A stretch of DNA of 64,000 nucleotides from Rosenbergiella nectarea (GTDB lineage: Bacteria; Pseudomonadota; Gammaproteobacteria; Enterobacterales; Enterobacteriaceae), in NCBI RefSeq assembly GCF_900111105.1, contig NZ_FOGC01000001.1:1-64000 (forward strand). The letters are read 5' to 3'. The notes under the pieces were generated by a model, which saw nothing but the letters and a program-made list of their open reading frames with translations, was not told the origin of the DNA and ran no database searches. Below are positions 1 through 8,599 of this stretch, piece after piece. The translations under genes and the position numbers were made by a program. Within the stretch, counting starts at the first letter, position 1, and every line of letters begins with the position of its first letter.

Positions 1-201
1 GTTGACAGATTAACGAATAGAAAGGTAAGCGAACACGTTCGTTTATTTAAAGCATTGCGAAGTAAAGAAACGATTAATTTTTATCGTAATCAAGGCGACG
101 ACCAAGGGATGTGAAGGAGCATACAGAGGTATGTGACAGAGCAGCACGAGGGAAGTTAACGCCGAGTACGTCAAAAAGGAACGTTTTTAGCAGCAAGAAT
201 T
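1..201 (+). other. rRNA operon spacer upstream of 5S rRNA
   Basis: No protein gene is supported here. The stretch leads directly into the 5S gene, and its last bases (AGAATT before TGCCTGG) match the usual enteric processing region in front of 5S. The recognisable 3' end of 23S rRNA is not present, so this is either a long 23S-5S spacer or the spacer after an upstream 5S copy. Confidence 0.5.
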
Positions 202-321
202 TGCCTGGCGGCACTAGCGCGGTGGTCCCACCTGACCCCATGCCGAACTCAGAAGTGAAACGCCGTAGCGCCGATGGTAGTGTGGGGTCTCCCCATGCGA
301 GAGTAGGGAACTGCCAGGCAT
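202..321 (+). rRNA. rrf: 5S ribosomal RNA
   Basis: This is a 120-nt match to enterobacterial 5S rRNA, starting TGCCTGGCGGC and ending CTGCCAGGCAT, so the two ends pair to form helix I. The conserved internal CCCACCTGACCCCATGCCG segment is present. It is the distal gene of an rRNA operon that enters the window from the left, and a strong terminator follows within 15 nt. The 23S gene is not in the window. Confidence 0.97.
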
Positions 322-331
322 CCAATAAGTC

Positions 332-361
332 AAAAAGGCCATCCTAACGGATGGCCTTTTT
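332..361 (+). terminator. rrn operon terminator
   Basis: The hairpin has a stem AAAAGGCCATCC, loop TAAC and complement GGATGGCCTTTT, followed by T residues. It resembles the E. coli rrnB T2 type terminator. It directly follows the 5S gene. Confidence 0.93.
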
Positions 362-382
362 GCATTGGCTGCTCGAAAATTT

Positions 383-535
383 TTAAATAGATACATCATT
401 CCACGTACAATTAATGACTTTGCCCGCATTGGCACATTTACCATTATGCAATGTTGGTTGCTCCGGTGTTTTTTCCTTCTTTGCTGCGCAGCTCGCTAAT
501 AGAACCGCGATAAATAAAAAGATTATCTTCTTCAT
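383..535 (-). CDS. Small predicted lipoprotein (50 aa)
   Basis: The 50-residue product starts MKKII, has a hydrophobic stretch, and then a lipobox LLASC at residues 12-16. It is therefore expected to be lipid-modified at Cys16 and anchored in an envelope membrane. The mature part is short and polar with two further cysteines (Cys33 and Cys42), which could form a disulfide. The ATG at 535 was chosen over the longer in-frame start because it puts the signal sequence at the N-terminus and has a GGAA-like ribosome site. The gene sits convergent to the rRNA terminator. I do not recognise the family. Confidence 0.6.
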   Translation of the reverse strand: MKKIIFLFIAVLLASCAAKKEKTPEQPTLHNGKCANAGKVINCTWNDVSI

Positions 536-650
536 TATTTCATTCCTTATCGATATATCCGTAATTTTAGCATGCAATACCGCTCATCTCGTCGAATTGT
601 CGTAGAAATGACTATACTGGCTTTTTACCTCAATTTTAGGTCGGCCAACT

Positions 651-1568
651 ATGTCAAAGAAAGCTCAACTGGATACCCTTACCACTCCTCAGCGTTATCC
701 TTATAGGGCAACAACGCCAGCGTCTACCAAATGTTGGCCGAATGGCAAAGGCTTAGCGGTGTATGTCGCAATGAATCTCGAGCACTTTGCGTTCGATTCT
801 TTGGAAGGGGCTAAGCTATCGGCTAATGCTAACTATCCAGATGTATTGAACTACAGTTGGCGGGATTACGGGAATAGGGTAGGAGGCTGGCATTTAGCCG
901 AATTGTTTGAAACGTTAGACATCCCTCCTGCGGTTATCGCGAATACGTCGATTATCGATTATTGCCCAATGCTGCTCGAACGATGGCTAGCAATACCCGA
1001 AAGTGAGCTGATCGGTCATGGACATACTAACTCTCAGCGACAAGGTGAACTACCGTTGAGCGAGGAGGATAAGATGATTGCATCTTGTCAGCAGCGTCTC
1101 ACCGCCTATAATAAATCGGTAAAAGGCTGGTTATCGCCGTGGATATCAGAGAGTTTTCATACTCCTGAGCTACTTGCTAAACATCAGTTCAGCTACACCT
1201 TGAATTGGGCGCACGACGATATGCCAACCTCATTTGCTACTGAGAATGGGCCGTTACTCTCTATTCCCTACCCACAAGAAATTAATGATATACCCACTAT
1301 CATCCCTAATGGGGCCTCAATAGATACTTTCTGTCAGATGATCGAGTACCAATTTGAAGAGTTATTGGCGCGCAGCCAATATTCACCTCAAGTGATGGGG
1401 ATAGCTCTACATCCGTATATCGTGGGTCAGCCTTTTCGATTTTTTCGTTTAAAACAAACGTTAAGAAAACTATTAGCACGTCGTGAAGAGTATTGGCTAA
1501 CCACACCAGGAAAGATTGCCGAGCATTACTCATTGGCATTTGAAAGGGATGAAGAACCGATGTATTAG
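651..1568 (+). CDS. Polysaccharide deacetylase family protein (PuuE/allantoinase-like)
   Basis: This 305-aa protein has the layout of the carbohydrate esterase 4 (NodB) fold, in the subgroup that includes the metal-independent allantoinase PuuE. Visible landmarks are an N-terminal strand around residues 35-45, the HGHTNS motif near residue 125, SPWISESFHTPELL near residue 167, and a late AL-HPY segment near residue 255. There is no signal peptide, so it is probably cytoplasmic. It stands alone between the lipoprotein and a convergent phosphatase, with no other purine-degradation gene beside it, so substrate assignment is open. Family assignment is fairly firm; the specific reaction is not. 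Confidence 0.75.
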   Translation: MSKKAQLDTLTTPQRYPYRATTPASTKCWPNGKGLAVYVAMNLEHFAFDSLEGAKLSANANYPDVLNYSWRDYGNRVGGWHLAELFETLDIPPAVIANTSIIDYCPMLLERWLAIPESELIGHGHTNSQRQGELPLSEEDKMIASCQQRLTAYNKSVKGWLSPWISESFHTPELLAKHQFSYTLNWAHDDMPTSFATENGPLLSIPYPQEINDIPTIIPNGASIDTFCQMIEYQFEELLARSQYSPQVMGIALHPYIVGQPFRFFRLKQTLRKLLARREEYWLTTPGKIAEHYSLAFERDEEPMY

Positions 1569-1649
1569 GCCGAGCCAGCTCAAGGGTTTTCACGATGAGT
1601 GAACTCTTGAGCAGTTTGCTGGCCGATAATGACAGCGGTTTCTCCGTTA

Positions 1650-2318
1650 TTATGTTTTGATTTTATTTAGTGGCGATTTTTTTGGGGCTGAAGAAGAGTG
1701 GAAATGACACCAATGAGGGTCCTGCGCCGCAGAGAGTAGCTCATAGTCGCCGCGGGTATCGCCCCAAGCACGCAAATGATAGTTTTCCAAAGGGCCATAG
1801 ACTTGCTCTAAACGAGCGACTTTCTGTGCACAACGGCAATTATTACCCGAGATTTTACCCGTGAGCTTTCCGTCAATGACTTCTAATTGCGTACTGATCA
1901 AATTGATCCCTAGCTGATCGGCAAAAGGACGTAATACGATCTCAGGAGAGGCAGAGCAAAGCGTTACGGTTGCACCTGTGTTTAACTCGGCTGCGACGGC
2001 GAGCAGCCCTTTCGGACGCATGAGTTTTTTAAAATACTTACGGCAGTAGGCATCCGCTTTCTCTTTAACCCATCTTTCATCGATGTCTTTCATAAAAGTA
2101 TGAATAAGGACTTCTTTAAGCTCATCGCGGGTCAATTTACGGCGCAAGCAACGAAGCGTCGGGAAAACTAAATGCAGCATTTTTCGCGTGAAGCGTCGAC
2201 GGCCAAAGGCGAAACGTAGGAAGGGAATAAAGCTATCGTGTCGCGTTAATGTCCCATCGAAATCGAATACAGAGAGCGTTGGTGCGTTCCCCAATGTCTT
2301 GCCAGCCATAGATACCAT
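1650..2318 (-). CDS. HAD-IB family phosphatase (SerB/PgpC-like)
   Basis: This 222-aa haloacid dehalogenase superfamily hydrolase has motif I FDFDGTLT near residue 19 (catalytic Asp nucleophile), motif II LCSAS near residue 119, and motif III GDTRGD near residue 187. The spacing fits class IB enzymes such as phosphoserine phosphatase or phosphatidylglycerophosphatase C. A basic, partly hydrophobic cap lies between motifs I and II. There is no signal peptide. A second in-frame ATG three codons in (2309) is an equally possible start. The gene is transcribed convergently to the deacetylase gene. The substrate is unknown. Confidence 0.8.
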   Translation of the reverse strand: MVSMAGKTLGNAPTLSVFDFDGTLTRHDSFIPFLRFAFGRRRFTRKMLHLVFPTLRCLRRKLTRDELKEVLIHTFMKDIDERWVKEKADAYCRKYFKKLMRPKGLLAVAAELNTGATVTLCSASPEIVLRPFADQLGINLISTQLEVIDGKLTGKISGNNCRCAQKVARLEQVYGPLENYHLRAWGDTRGDYELLSAAQDPHWCHFHSSSAPKKSPLNKIKT

Positions 2319-2447
2319 CCCAGAAAAAAGTCCGTTAATAAGGTGATCATAGCAGAACCCCCTCTAAGGGTGAATCTCGTATCTAATTTAGGGAGTAGCT
2401 GTTTATTTGACACGATTCAGCTTGGTCGACAAAGTTAACCTAAACAT

Positions 2448-2463
2448 TATGATCCAGCTCACA
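2448..2463 (+). promoter_or_regulatory. CRP-like binding site
   Basis: TATGATCCAGCTCACA matches the TGTGA-N6-TCACA consensus at 9 of 10 core positions. It lies about 90 bp before the kinase/sugar symporter genes, which suggests catabolite control. This is by consensus only. Confidence 0.5.
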
Positions 2464-2552
2464 ATTCCGCCCTTGTTATTGGAGTGTTTTATAAATGTTA
2501 TTTAAGTTATTAGCACTCTACAGCTTCCTATTTCCATCCGGATAGACCTCCT

Positions 2553-3170
2553 ATGATTGATGACAGTGTATTAGAACAACTCCGCCAGTGGAGCGAAGGC
2601 GATAACCGCTACATCCTCGGCATTATCGGCTTACCCGGAGCAGGTAAATCAACATTGACCGATTGGTTAAAAAAACAGTTTGCAGAAAAAATAGTCGTTA
2701 TCCCTATGGATGGATTCCACCTTGCAAATAACCAACTCAAACGCTTAGGTCGTTTACAGCGTAAAGGAGCACCCGACACGTTTGATGTAAGCGGTTATCA
2801 CGCGTTACTGCATCGCGTAAAACAGGCTTATCAGCAAGAAACGGTCTATGCCCCAAGTTTTCATCGAGAAATAGAGGAATCGATCGCCGGGGAAATCGCT
2901 GTACCGGCGGATACACGCTTAATTATTACCGAGGGGAATTATTTGTTATCAGAAGAGAATGGCTGGGCCGCTACGCCTTCTTTCTTAGATCGAACTTGGT
3001 TCATTCATGTGGACGAACCACAACGATTACGGCAACTCAAACGAAGACATATGGAGTTTGGTCGTAGTGAGCAAGAGGCTGAACAGTGGATTACGACGAC
3101 CGACCAGCCCAATGCAGAGCTTATTCAGGCTACCGCTCATCGTGCGGATAAACAATTTTTTATTAAATAA
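2553..3170 (+). CDS. P-loop kinase, uridine kinase/YggC-like
   Basis: This is a 205-aa nucleoside/sugar kinase-like P-loop protein. The Walker A motif GLPGAGKST is at residues 26-34. It is followed by MDGFHL near residue 53, as in uridine kinase, pantothenate kinase and the YggC/FrcK group. LIITEGNYLL near residue 125 corresponds to the Walker B region, and an Arg-rich lid follows near residue 165 (LRQLKRRH). It is preceded by a CRP-like site and followed 29 bp later by a sugar-proton symporter in the same direction, so an imported sugar or nucleoside is the likely substrate. Confidence 0.75.
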   Translation: MIDDSVLEQLRQWSEGDNRYILGIIGLPGAGKSTLTDWLKKQFAEKIVVIPMDGFHLANNQLKRLGRLQRKGAPDTFDVSGYHALLHRVKQAYQQETVYAPSFHREIEESIAGEIAVPADTRLIITEGNYLLSEENGWAATPSFLDRTWFIHVDEPQRLRQLKRRHMEFGRSEQEAEQWITTTDQPNAELIQATAHRADKQFFIK

Positions 3171-3199
3171 TAACGACAAATAAAATTTAGGGGAACGCT

Positions 3200-4588
3200 A
3201 TGGAAAAAACAATGGAGAGGCAGCTCGAAAAGCCTAATCCTGCCATCGTAGTATGGATTGCCGTGATAGCGGCATTAGGTGGGCTTTTATTTGGGTATGA
3301 TACGGGTGTGATTGGTGTTGCACTACTGGGATTGGGTAAAGCCTTCGCGATGGATGACACAGTTAAACAACTCGTCACCGGAGCGATTATCTTTGGCGCC
3401 ATATTTGGGTGTTTAGGAACCGGCCCTTTCTCAGACCGCCTAGGTCGTCGGAAGATGGTGATCTTTGTGGCGATCCTCTTCGCGATAGGTTCCATCGCTT
3501 CAGCCATGTCGCCGAATGTGATTATCTTAATCATTTCGCGTTTCATTCTTGGCCTCTCTGCGGGAAGTTCTACACAAATCATTCCCGTCTATATCGCTGA
3601 AGTGGCGCCACCCAAGCATCGTGGCAAGATGGTGGTCTTATTCCAATTTATGGTCGTATTTGGAATAACCGTAGCCTACGCCAGTGGCTTTGTGCTGGGT
3701 GACCATTGGCGTTGGATGTTTGGTTTGGGGGTTGTTCCAGCGTTAATTTTATTAGCGGGTATGGTGTTCCTACCTGAGAGTCCACGCTGGTTGGTGATGC
3801 GTAAACGCGACGATGAAGCACTGCGTATTTTAACCCGTGTTCGGGGCACAAGCTCTTTAGCTCAGCAAGAGATTGAAGAGATACATACGGTAGCCAATCA
3901 ACCAGAAGGATCATGGCGTGACTTGGCACAACCATGGATTCGTCCAGCCGTGGTGGTGGGTGCCGCAATAGCGATGTTTTCGCAAATCACCGGTAACAAT
4001 GCATTAATCTATTATGCACCGACCATCCTTACCCACGCTGGCTTTTCTAATCAGGCCGCGATCCTTGGCACCGGCCTCAGTACTTTGCTCGTCGTGATCA
4101 TGACCGTAATCGGGAGTATCTTGGTCGATAAAATAGGGCGCCGTCGCTACCTCCTCTGGACAATTCCCGGTTCGATTGTTGCGTTACTCGTGATGGGATA
4201 CCTCTTTTTAGGGAATGGGCCTCAAAACCAGGTTAGCCAAATTATGGTAGTCGTCTGCTTAGCGGCATACCTAATGTTGAACTGTGGCGGGTTTGGCGTC
4301 TGCATATGGTTGATCAATGCAGAAGTGTATCCGTTGTTCGTACGGGGTAAAGGCGCGAGTCTAGGGGCGTTCAGCCACTGGATTTTCGATCTATTAGTGA
4401 CACTTACCACCTTAAGCCTCGTCACGTGGTTAGGGGCCTCTTATACCTTCTGGTTGTACGCCCTTATTTCGATTGGTGCACTGGTCTTCATTATTTATCT
4501 CGTGCCAGAAACGAAAGGAAAAAGTTTAGAGCAGATCGAGCAAGATCTGAAGAATAAGAAATTCTATGCTTTTCAGAATAAGGCGTAA
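3200..4588 (+). CDS. Sugar porter MFS transporter (GalP/XylE/AraE type)
   Basis: This 462-aa protein has twelve predicted membrane segments and sugar porter family signatures: GGLLFGYDTGVI in helix 1, DRLGRRK in the 2-3 loop, PESPRWL after helix 6, DKIGRRR in the 8-9 loop, and PETKGKS at the C-terminus. It should be an inner-membrane proton-sugar symporter. The ATG at 3200 has a good ribosome site (AGGGGAAC). It follows the P-loop kinase gene by 29 bp, and together they probably import and phosphorylate one substrate under the upstream CRP-like site. The exact sugar is unknown. Confidence 0.88.
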   Translation: MEKTMERQLEKPNPAIVVWIAVIAALGGLLFGYDTGVIGVALLGLGKAFAMDDTVKQLVTGAIIFGAIFGCLGTGPFSDRLGRRKMVIFVAILFAIGSIASAMSPNVIILIISRFILGLSAGSSTQIIPVYIAEVAPPKHRGKMVVLFQFMVVFGITVAYASGFVLGDHWRWMFGLGVVPALILLAGMVFLPESPRWLVMRKRDDEALRILTRVRGTSSLAQQEIEEIHTVANQPEGSWRDLAQPWIRPAVVVGAAIAMFSQITGNNALIYYAPTILTHAGFSNQAAILGTGLSTLLVVIMTVIGSILVDKIGRRRYLLWTIPGSIVALLVMGYLFLGNGPQNQVSQIMVVVCLAAYLMLNCGGFGVCIWLINAEVYPLFVRGKGASLGAFSHWIFDLLVTLTTLSLVTWLGASYTFWLYALISIGALVFIIYLVPETKGKSLEQIEQDLKNKKFYAFQNKA

Positions 4589-5029
4589 GTACCACAACGG
4601 TTTATCCGTGAGGGGTTGCCGTCTTTAAAAGAGGATTAACGGTAACAGTCATCAGTTCAAAAAAGGATAATATCGACCTAAGGCCTTTTTTGAACTCCTC
4701 CCTATAATTTGGGTTCTTAAATCGAAATAGTATGTTAACTTCTCCCGAAATCGCCGAGATGAATGTGGGATACATTCCCGTTTAAACCCATAAAATAGGC
4801 TAGTGATAAAAAGGCTTAGAGTCGACGTGTGTGCTTACCTATCAGTTCTAATCATTTACCTTGTCAGCTTGCCATCGATATAAGGGGTAACTGATACTGC
4901 GAATTTTACCCTCATCGAGATAGGAAAATGATTTTCTGAAAAGGGAATCTGCGAATCAGTAGTAAGATAAAATGCTGATCACCGTGAATGACCAGCATGG
5001 CACGGTAAGCTTGCAGAAAGTTACCAGTA
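4589..5029. other. Intergenic region with terminator-like inverted repeat
   Basis: No gene is seen. The stretch is AT-rich and lies between the convergent sugar transporter gene and the fimH remnant. The only clear structure is the hairpin at 4654-4696. Confidence 0.5.
4654..4696. terminator. Bidirectional terminator-like hairpin
   Basis: The 13-base arms AGTTCAAAAAAGG and CCTTTTTTGAACT are perfect complements. A- and T-tracts inside the stem give it terminator potential in both directions. It lies between the convergent symporter and fim genes. Confidence 0.65.
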
Positions 5030-5688
5030 TCACTGATAAGTAAAGTTCATACCGACTATGGATTGTACTTTACCTGCAGTCATTTGGCCTGAGGTTGCCT
5101 GATAACGAGCCGTGAGCGTTATCCCGACTCCTGAGGTCGTTACCTTACCAATCGCTAAATTATTACCGAATTTGATGGGGGTGTTATCTTTTAGGATTTG
5201 CACACCCACGCCAGATGCCGCATCAGTATTCCCTTCAAGTAAATTTTTGAGAATGTACCCATTTGCGTCAGCAGTGGTCCCACTTAATGAATAGTTCAGG
5301 TCTTTGTCAGTCGCACAGTGAACATTTATAGTGAAATCTTTACTGCCTGGGTAATTAGGCAAATCAACCGTGAGATTTCTATAATCAACATCGCAGCCGC
5401 CGGTGGGTACCACAACGTTGTTAGAGGCGTAAATATTCCACGTATAATAGTGTGAGTCCCTATTTTCGTTATTGGTTTGATGTAGGACCAGAGAGGCAAT
5501 GAGGGTGCCGGCGTTTACCACGACCCCTTGTGCTGTGCTGATGGGCGTTAATAATAATCGCGTTGGCCAAGGTTGATCTTGCGTTGATGTATAAAGAACT
5601 TTAAGCGTCTCGGAGGTCGTGGGGAAGGCGTAGTTTTGCCCATTGTAGACGACTGAGCCACTAAAATCCCTAAAAAGCTAATTTTCAT
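5030..5688 (-). pseudogene. fimH: fimH remnant: 5'-deleted, frameshifted type 1 fimbrial adhesin
   Basis: The open frame from 5677 down to 5030 matches the C-terminal two-thirds of the mannose-binding adhesin FimH: the end of the lectin domain (FSGSVVYNGQ, PFPTTSET-like, QPWPTRLLLTP), the linker VVVPTGGCDV and the whole pilin domain ending in GMNFTYQ. The signal peptide and about 70 mature lectin residues are missing. Just upstream at 5688 an ATG with a ribosome site (AAGGGG) starts MKISFLGIL, which looks like the start of a signal peptide, but it enters the adhesin in the wrong frame. This indicates an internal deletion. A GTG at 5521 could start a truncated protein without signal peptide, unlikely to be functional. 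Confidence 0.85.
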
Positions 5689-5755
5689 GGGTAGCCCCTT
5701 GATTCAAGCATAATGGGCTATCCTGGCCACATTAACATCCTTGCTAATTACAACA

Positions 5756-6319
5756 TTATTGATATTGAACTTTAAAGGTCGTGTCTGCGTTAGCAACACC
5801 TGCACCAGCATCGCCGTTCACAGCAATGTATTGCGCTTTGTAAGTCAGTGTGTTGGTACCTTTAGTCAGTTTAGAAACAGAAGTAGGGGTAGCGTTATCG
5901 AACGTCACCAAATTACTTTGTGGGTCTAAAATCTGGATGCCTACGTTAGTCGCTGCGGCAACTGCTGAAGAGGAGCTTTGTACAGAAAGTGCTTTATTGT
6001 TGCTTGTAACAGTTGCGCCGTTCCAAATTAAGCTCACACCTTTAGTCACTTGAGTTGTATCGCAATCATCAAGTTGAACATTGAATGCTACTGGATTGCT
6101 GGTTTTTCCTGAGGTCAGTGATGCTGCACGAATTTGACCTAGTTGAACTGTCTGATCGATTGAACCTGCGTCAACGGCACACGCGGCGTTAACAACTTCA
6201 CCTTTGAAGTGTACGGTTCCGCCATTGACGGTAACAGGTGCAGGATCAGCAGCCTGCGCAGCAGCAGAGACTAAACCGAAAGCAGTGATAGAAGCTAATG
6301 CAAGAGTTTTCATTTTCAT
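5756..6319 (-). CDS. fimA: Type 1 fimbrial major subunit FimA
   Basis: This 187-aa protein has a signal peptide ending AAQAA near residue 24. It then follows the FimA sequence closely: VNGGTVHFKGEVVNAACAVD, LGQIRAASL, two cysteines for the pilin disulfide, and the C-terminal beta strand ending ADTTFKVQYQ, which is used in donor-strand exchange. A good ribosome site (AAGGAT) precedes the ATG. The usual partners fimI, fimC, fimD, fimF and fimG are absent; only a broken fimH follows 67 bp downstream. Without the chaperone and usher encoded here, the subunit cannot be assembled by its own operon, so this is probably a relic or depends on another fimbrial locus. Confidence 0.9.
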   Translation of the reverse strand: MKMKTLALASITAFGLVSAAAQAADPAPVTVNGGTVHFKGEVVNAACAVDAGSIDQTVQLGQIRAASLTSGKTSNPVAFNVQLDDCDTTQVTKGVSLIWNGATVTSNNKALSVQSSSSAVAAATNVGIQILDPQSNLVTFDNATPTSVSKLTKGTNTLTYKAQYIAVNGDAGAGVANADTTFKVQYQ

Positions 6320-6692
6320 GTGTTCGATCCTTATTAAGAGACGCGCGGCGCAAGGTAGTCGTATACTCCAGCACCAAATTATTCGGTTTTTTTAAAACCG
6401 GTTATTGTGCATTAGGGACTCAGTCGTAAGTTCTGAACTCGATACCGCCTTGCAAAGAAACGAATTGTAAGATAATTCTTAATTTGCATTAATCAGTGAT
6501 AACGATGAATTCGGCTCTATCAATAGGAGTATATCTCTTCTAATTTCTTTGATTTAGATCATCATTTGAGTTTTTTTATGTCTTGTTTTCTAATAAGTTT
6601 GTTATTAATCAATGATATATGATTTTTTATTTATGAAGTGTGAACAAAAAAAAGCCATAACAACGTTATGGCTTTCATGTGTAGATTTCGTA
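6320..6692. other. AT-rich intergenic region upstream of fimA
   Basis: No gene is seen. It holds the presumed fimA promoter region. No fimS-like invertible switch with paired inverted repeats and no fimB/fimE recombinase gene was found nearby. The terminator of the ProP-like gene is at its right end. Confidence 0.4.
6644..6675 (-). terminator. Terminator of the ProP-like gene
   Basis: The perfect stem AAAGCCATAAC / GTTATGGCTTT has a 3-nt loop. On the minus strand it is followed by a run of T residues. It lies just after the stop codon of the transporter at 6693. Confidence 0.85.
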
Positions 6693-8159
6693 TTATTTAG
6701 GTTCAGGCTGCTTCGATTTTTTCTGTTTAATTTTTTTTAACAAACTCATCGCTTCCGCTTTATTCGCCACAGCAGGCCCTGATCCCGCGAGTGGCTTACG
6801 AGCCGTCTCACGCAAGGTGTACACGGTAATCAGGCCAATCACGCCCGCGCCCATTAAGTAATAGGCTGGCATTAACAGGTTATGAGAGGTATCCACCAGC
6901 CATGCGGTGATTAACGGTGTTGTCCCACCAAATAGCGATACCGAGATATTAAAACCGATCGCCAAAGCACTGTAACGAATATCGGTCGCAAATAATGCGG
7001 GCAATGTCGCCGGCATCGTTCCACTAAAGCAAGTGTGGATTAGCCCTAAGATAATGAGTCCTAAGAAGACTAACCACATATTTCCAGAGCTGATCAGTAG
7101 TAAGCAGGGTACTGAGAAGAGGATTAAGCCAATAGCCCCTCCCGCAATCACAGGTCGACGACCAAGCTTGTCTGTCCAGTGCCCTGACATCAGCGTTAAT
7201 GGCATCATGACAAACATCACTACCATGATCAGTAGCAGACTGCTCAGTTCGCTCAATCCAAGGATACCGGTTAAGTAGCTCGGCATGTAGGAGGTCAGCA
7301 TGTAGTTTGAGACATTGAACAGTAGCACTAAGCCAATACATTTAAGCATCTGACCACGGTATTTGTTTAGTAGCTGGAATAAACCTAAACGAGGCTTACT
7401 GTGCTCCAAAGCTTCCTGCTTCTCCATATGTTGTTGGAAAGCGGGCGTTTCTTCCAACTTTAATCGCACATATAAGCCGAAAATACCTAAAGGTGCTGCG
7501 ATAAAGAAGGGGATCCGCCATCCCCAATCCAGCATTTGTTGTGGGGTGAATACAGACGTCATCGCAGTCACAAGCGTTGCCCCGATAAGATAACCGCCTA
7601 ATGTCCCGAACTCTAAGAAACTCCCCATAAATCCGCGACGATTATCGGTTGAGTACTCAGCGATAAATGTCGCCGCGCCGCCGTATTCGCCTCCCGTAGA
7701 GAAGCCTTGTAGCAGACGAGCTGCAAGCAACAATAACGGGGCGGCGATACCGATTGATTGATAGGAAGGAATCAAACCGATACAGAAAGTACCAATCGCC
7801 ATCATGATCATAGTAATGGCGAGTACCTTTTGACGGCCGATTTTGTCGCCTAGCGGTCCAAATACTAATCCCCCAATTGGGCGTATTAAGAAGGCGGCTG
7901 CAAAGGCGCCAAAGGTCGCGATCAGCTGCGCGGGCCCGCTTGCTGCAGGAAAGAAGACTTTGCCAATAGTGACAGCCAGATAACTGTATACCCCAAAGTC
8001 AAACCATTCCATGGCGTTACCCAGCGCCGCAGCGCCGACGGCACGTTTTAGCATGTCGTTGTCGACGATAGTAATATCATCGAGCGTCAGCTCTTTTTCT
8101 TTTCTACGATTCCAAAAATGTTTTTTTGGTTTCTGAGTTGTTGTTTGTTCTACAGACAT
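6693..8159 (-). CDS. ProP-like MFS metabolite/osmolyte-proton symporter
   Basis: This 488-aa member of the metabolite:H+ symporter group of the MFS closely resembles E. coli ProP: AVGAAALGNAMEWFDFGVY in helix 1, GDKIGRQKVL in the 2-3 loop, GGEYGGAATFIAEYS in helix 5, WGWRIPFF in helix 6 and RYSALAIGFNIS late. The long C-terminal antiparallel coiled coil of E. coli ProP is missing; the tail is short and lysine-rich. The ATG at 8159 was chosen because GAGGAT lies 6 nt upstream; an earlier in-frame ATG at 8189 is possible. Its substrate may be proline, betaine or an organic acid. Confidence 0.82.
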   Translation of the reverse strand: MSVEQTTTQKPKKHFWNRRKEKELTLDDITIVDNDMLKRAVGAAALGNAMEWFDFGVYSYLAVTIGKVFFPAASGPAQLIATFGAFAAAFLIRPIGGLVFGPLGDKIGRQKVLAITMIMMAIGTFCIGLIPSYQSIGIAAPLLLLAARLLQGFSTGGEYGGAATFIAEYSTDNRRGFMGSFLEFGTLGGYLIGATLVTAMTSVFTPQQMLDWGWRIPFFIAAPLGIFGLYVRLKLEETPAFQQHMEKQEALEHSKPRLGLFQLLNKYRGQMLKCIGLVLLFNVSNYMLTSYMPSYLTGILGLSELSSLLLIMVVMFVMMPLTLMSGHWTDKLGRRPVIAGGAIGLILFSVPCLLLISSGNMWLVFLGLIILGLIHTCFSGTMPATLPALFATDIRYSALAIGFNISVSLFGGTTPLITAWLVDTSHNLLMPAYYLMGAGVIGLITVYTLRETARKPLAGSGPAVANKAEAMSLLKKIKQKKSKQPEPK

Positions 8160-8599
8160 TGTGATCCTCACGATGGAACGATGGAGCAATGTATAGCTTT
8201 CTTAGCCAGACATCCCGTCTCAGTGGGAAAAGAAAGATATAAATAGCTTCCCCATATTCTTAAGTTTAGGTCAATTTAAGATTAATACTGTAAACATGCT
8301 TTCGATTAGATTTCAAGAAAAGTGGGATGACTGTCTCATTTCTACGTAGAGGGCAACAGGTTGCATGGCTGTAACTGTCTGATTAATAATAAAATTATTT
8401 AATTTTAATATATCTGATAGAGATTGGCAGACTACTTAGAGGACTAAAGCATTAGAGTGAAGGTTCGATAACTATCTGATTTTAAATTAGAAAAATATTG
8501 TTGCGGGTGGCTGATCCGTACATAAAAAAGGGTTTTACGTTAATGATTAAGGTGAGATGAGAAAAAACCAACTTATCCGAAGGTAAGTTGGCTTGATGA
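8160..8599. other. Intergenic region between porin and ProP-like genes
   Basis: No gene is seen. It is AT-rich, holds the promoter region of the ProP-like gene and, at its right end, the porin terminator. Confidence 0.4.
8561..8591 (-). terminator. Terminator of the porin gene
   Basis: On the minus strand, stem CCAACTTA, a short loop and TAAGTTGG are followed by six T residues. It is located a few bases after the porin stop. Confidence 0.85.

Noticed and set aside
5519..5521. GTG at 5521 as the true start of an intact fimbrial gene
   Set aside because: The frame continues upstream to 5677 with clear FimH lectin sequence, so the GTG is an internal codon of a truncated gene.
6320..6692. fimS-type invertible promoter upstream of fimA
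   Set aside because: No pair of inverted repeats about 300 bp apart and no FimB/FimE-like recombinase gene was found.
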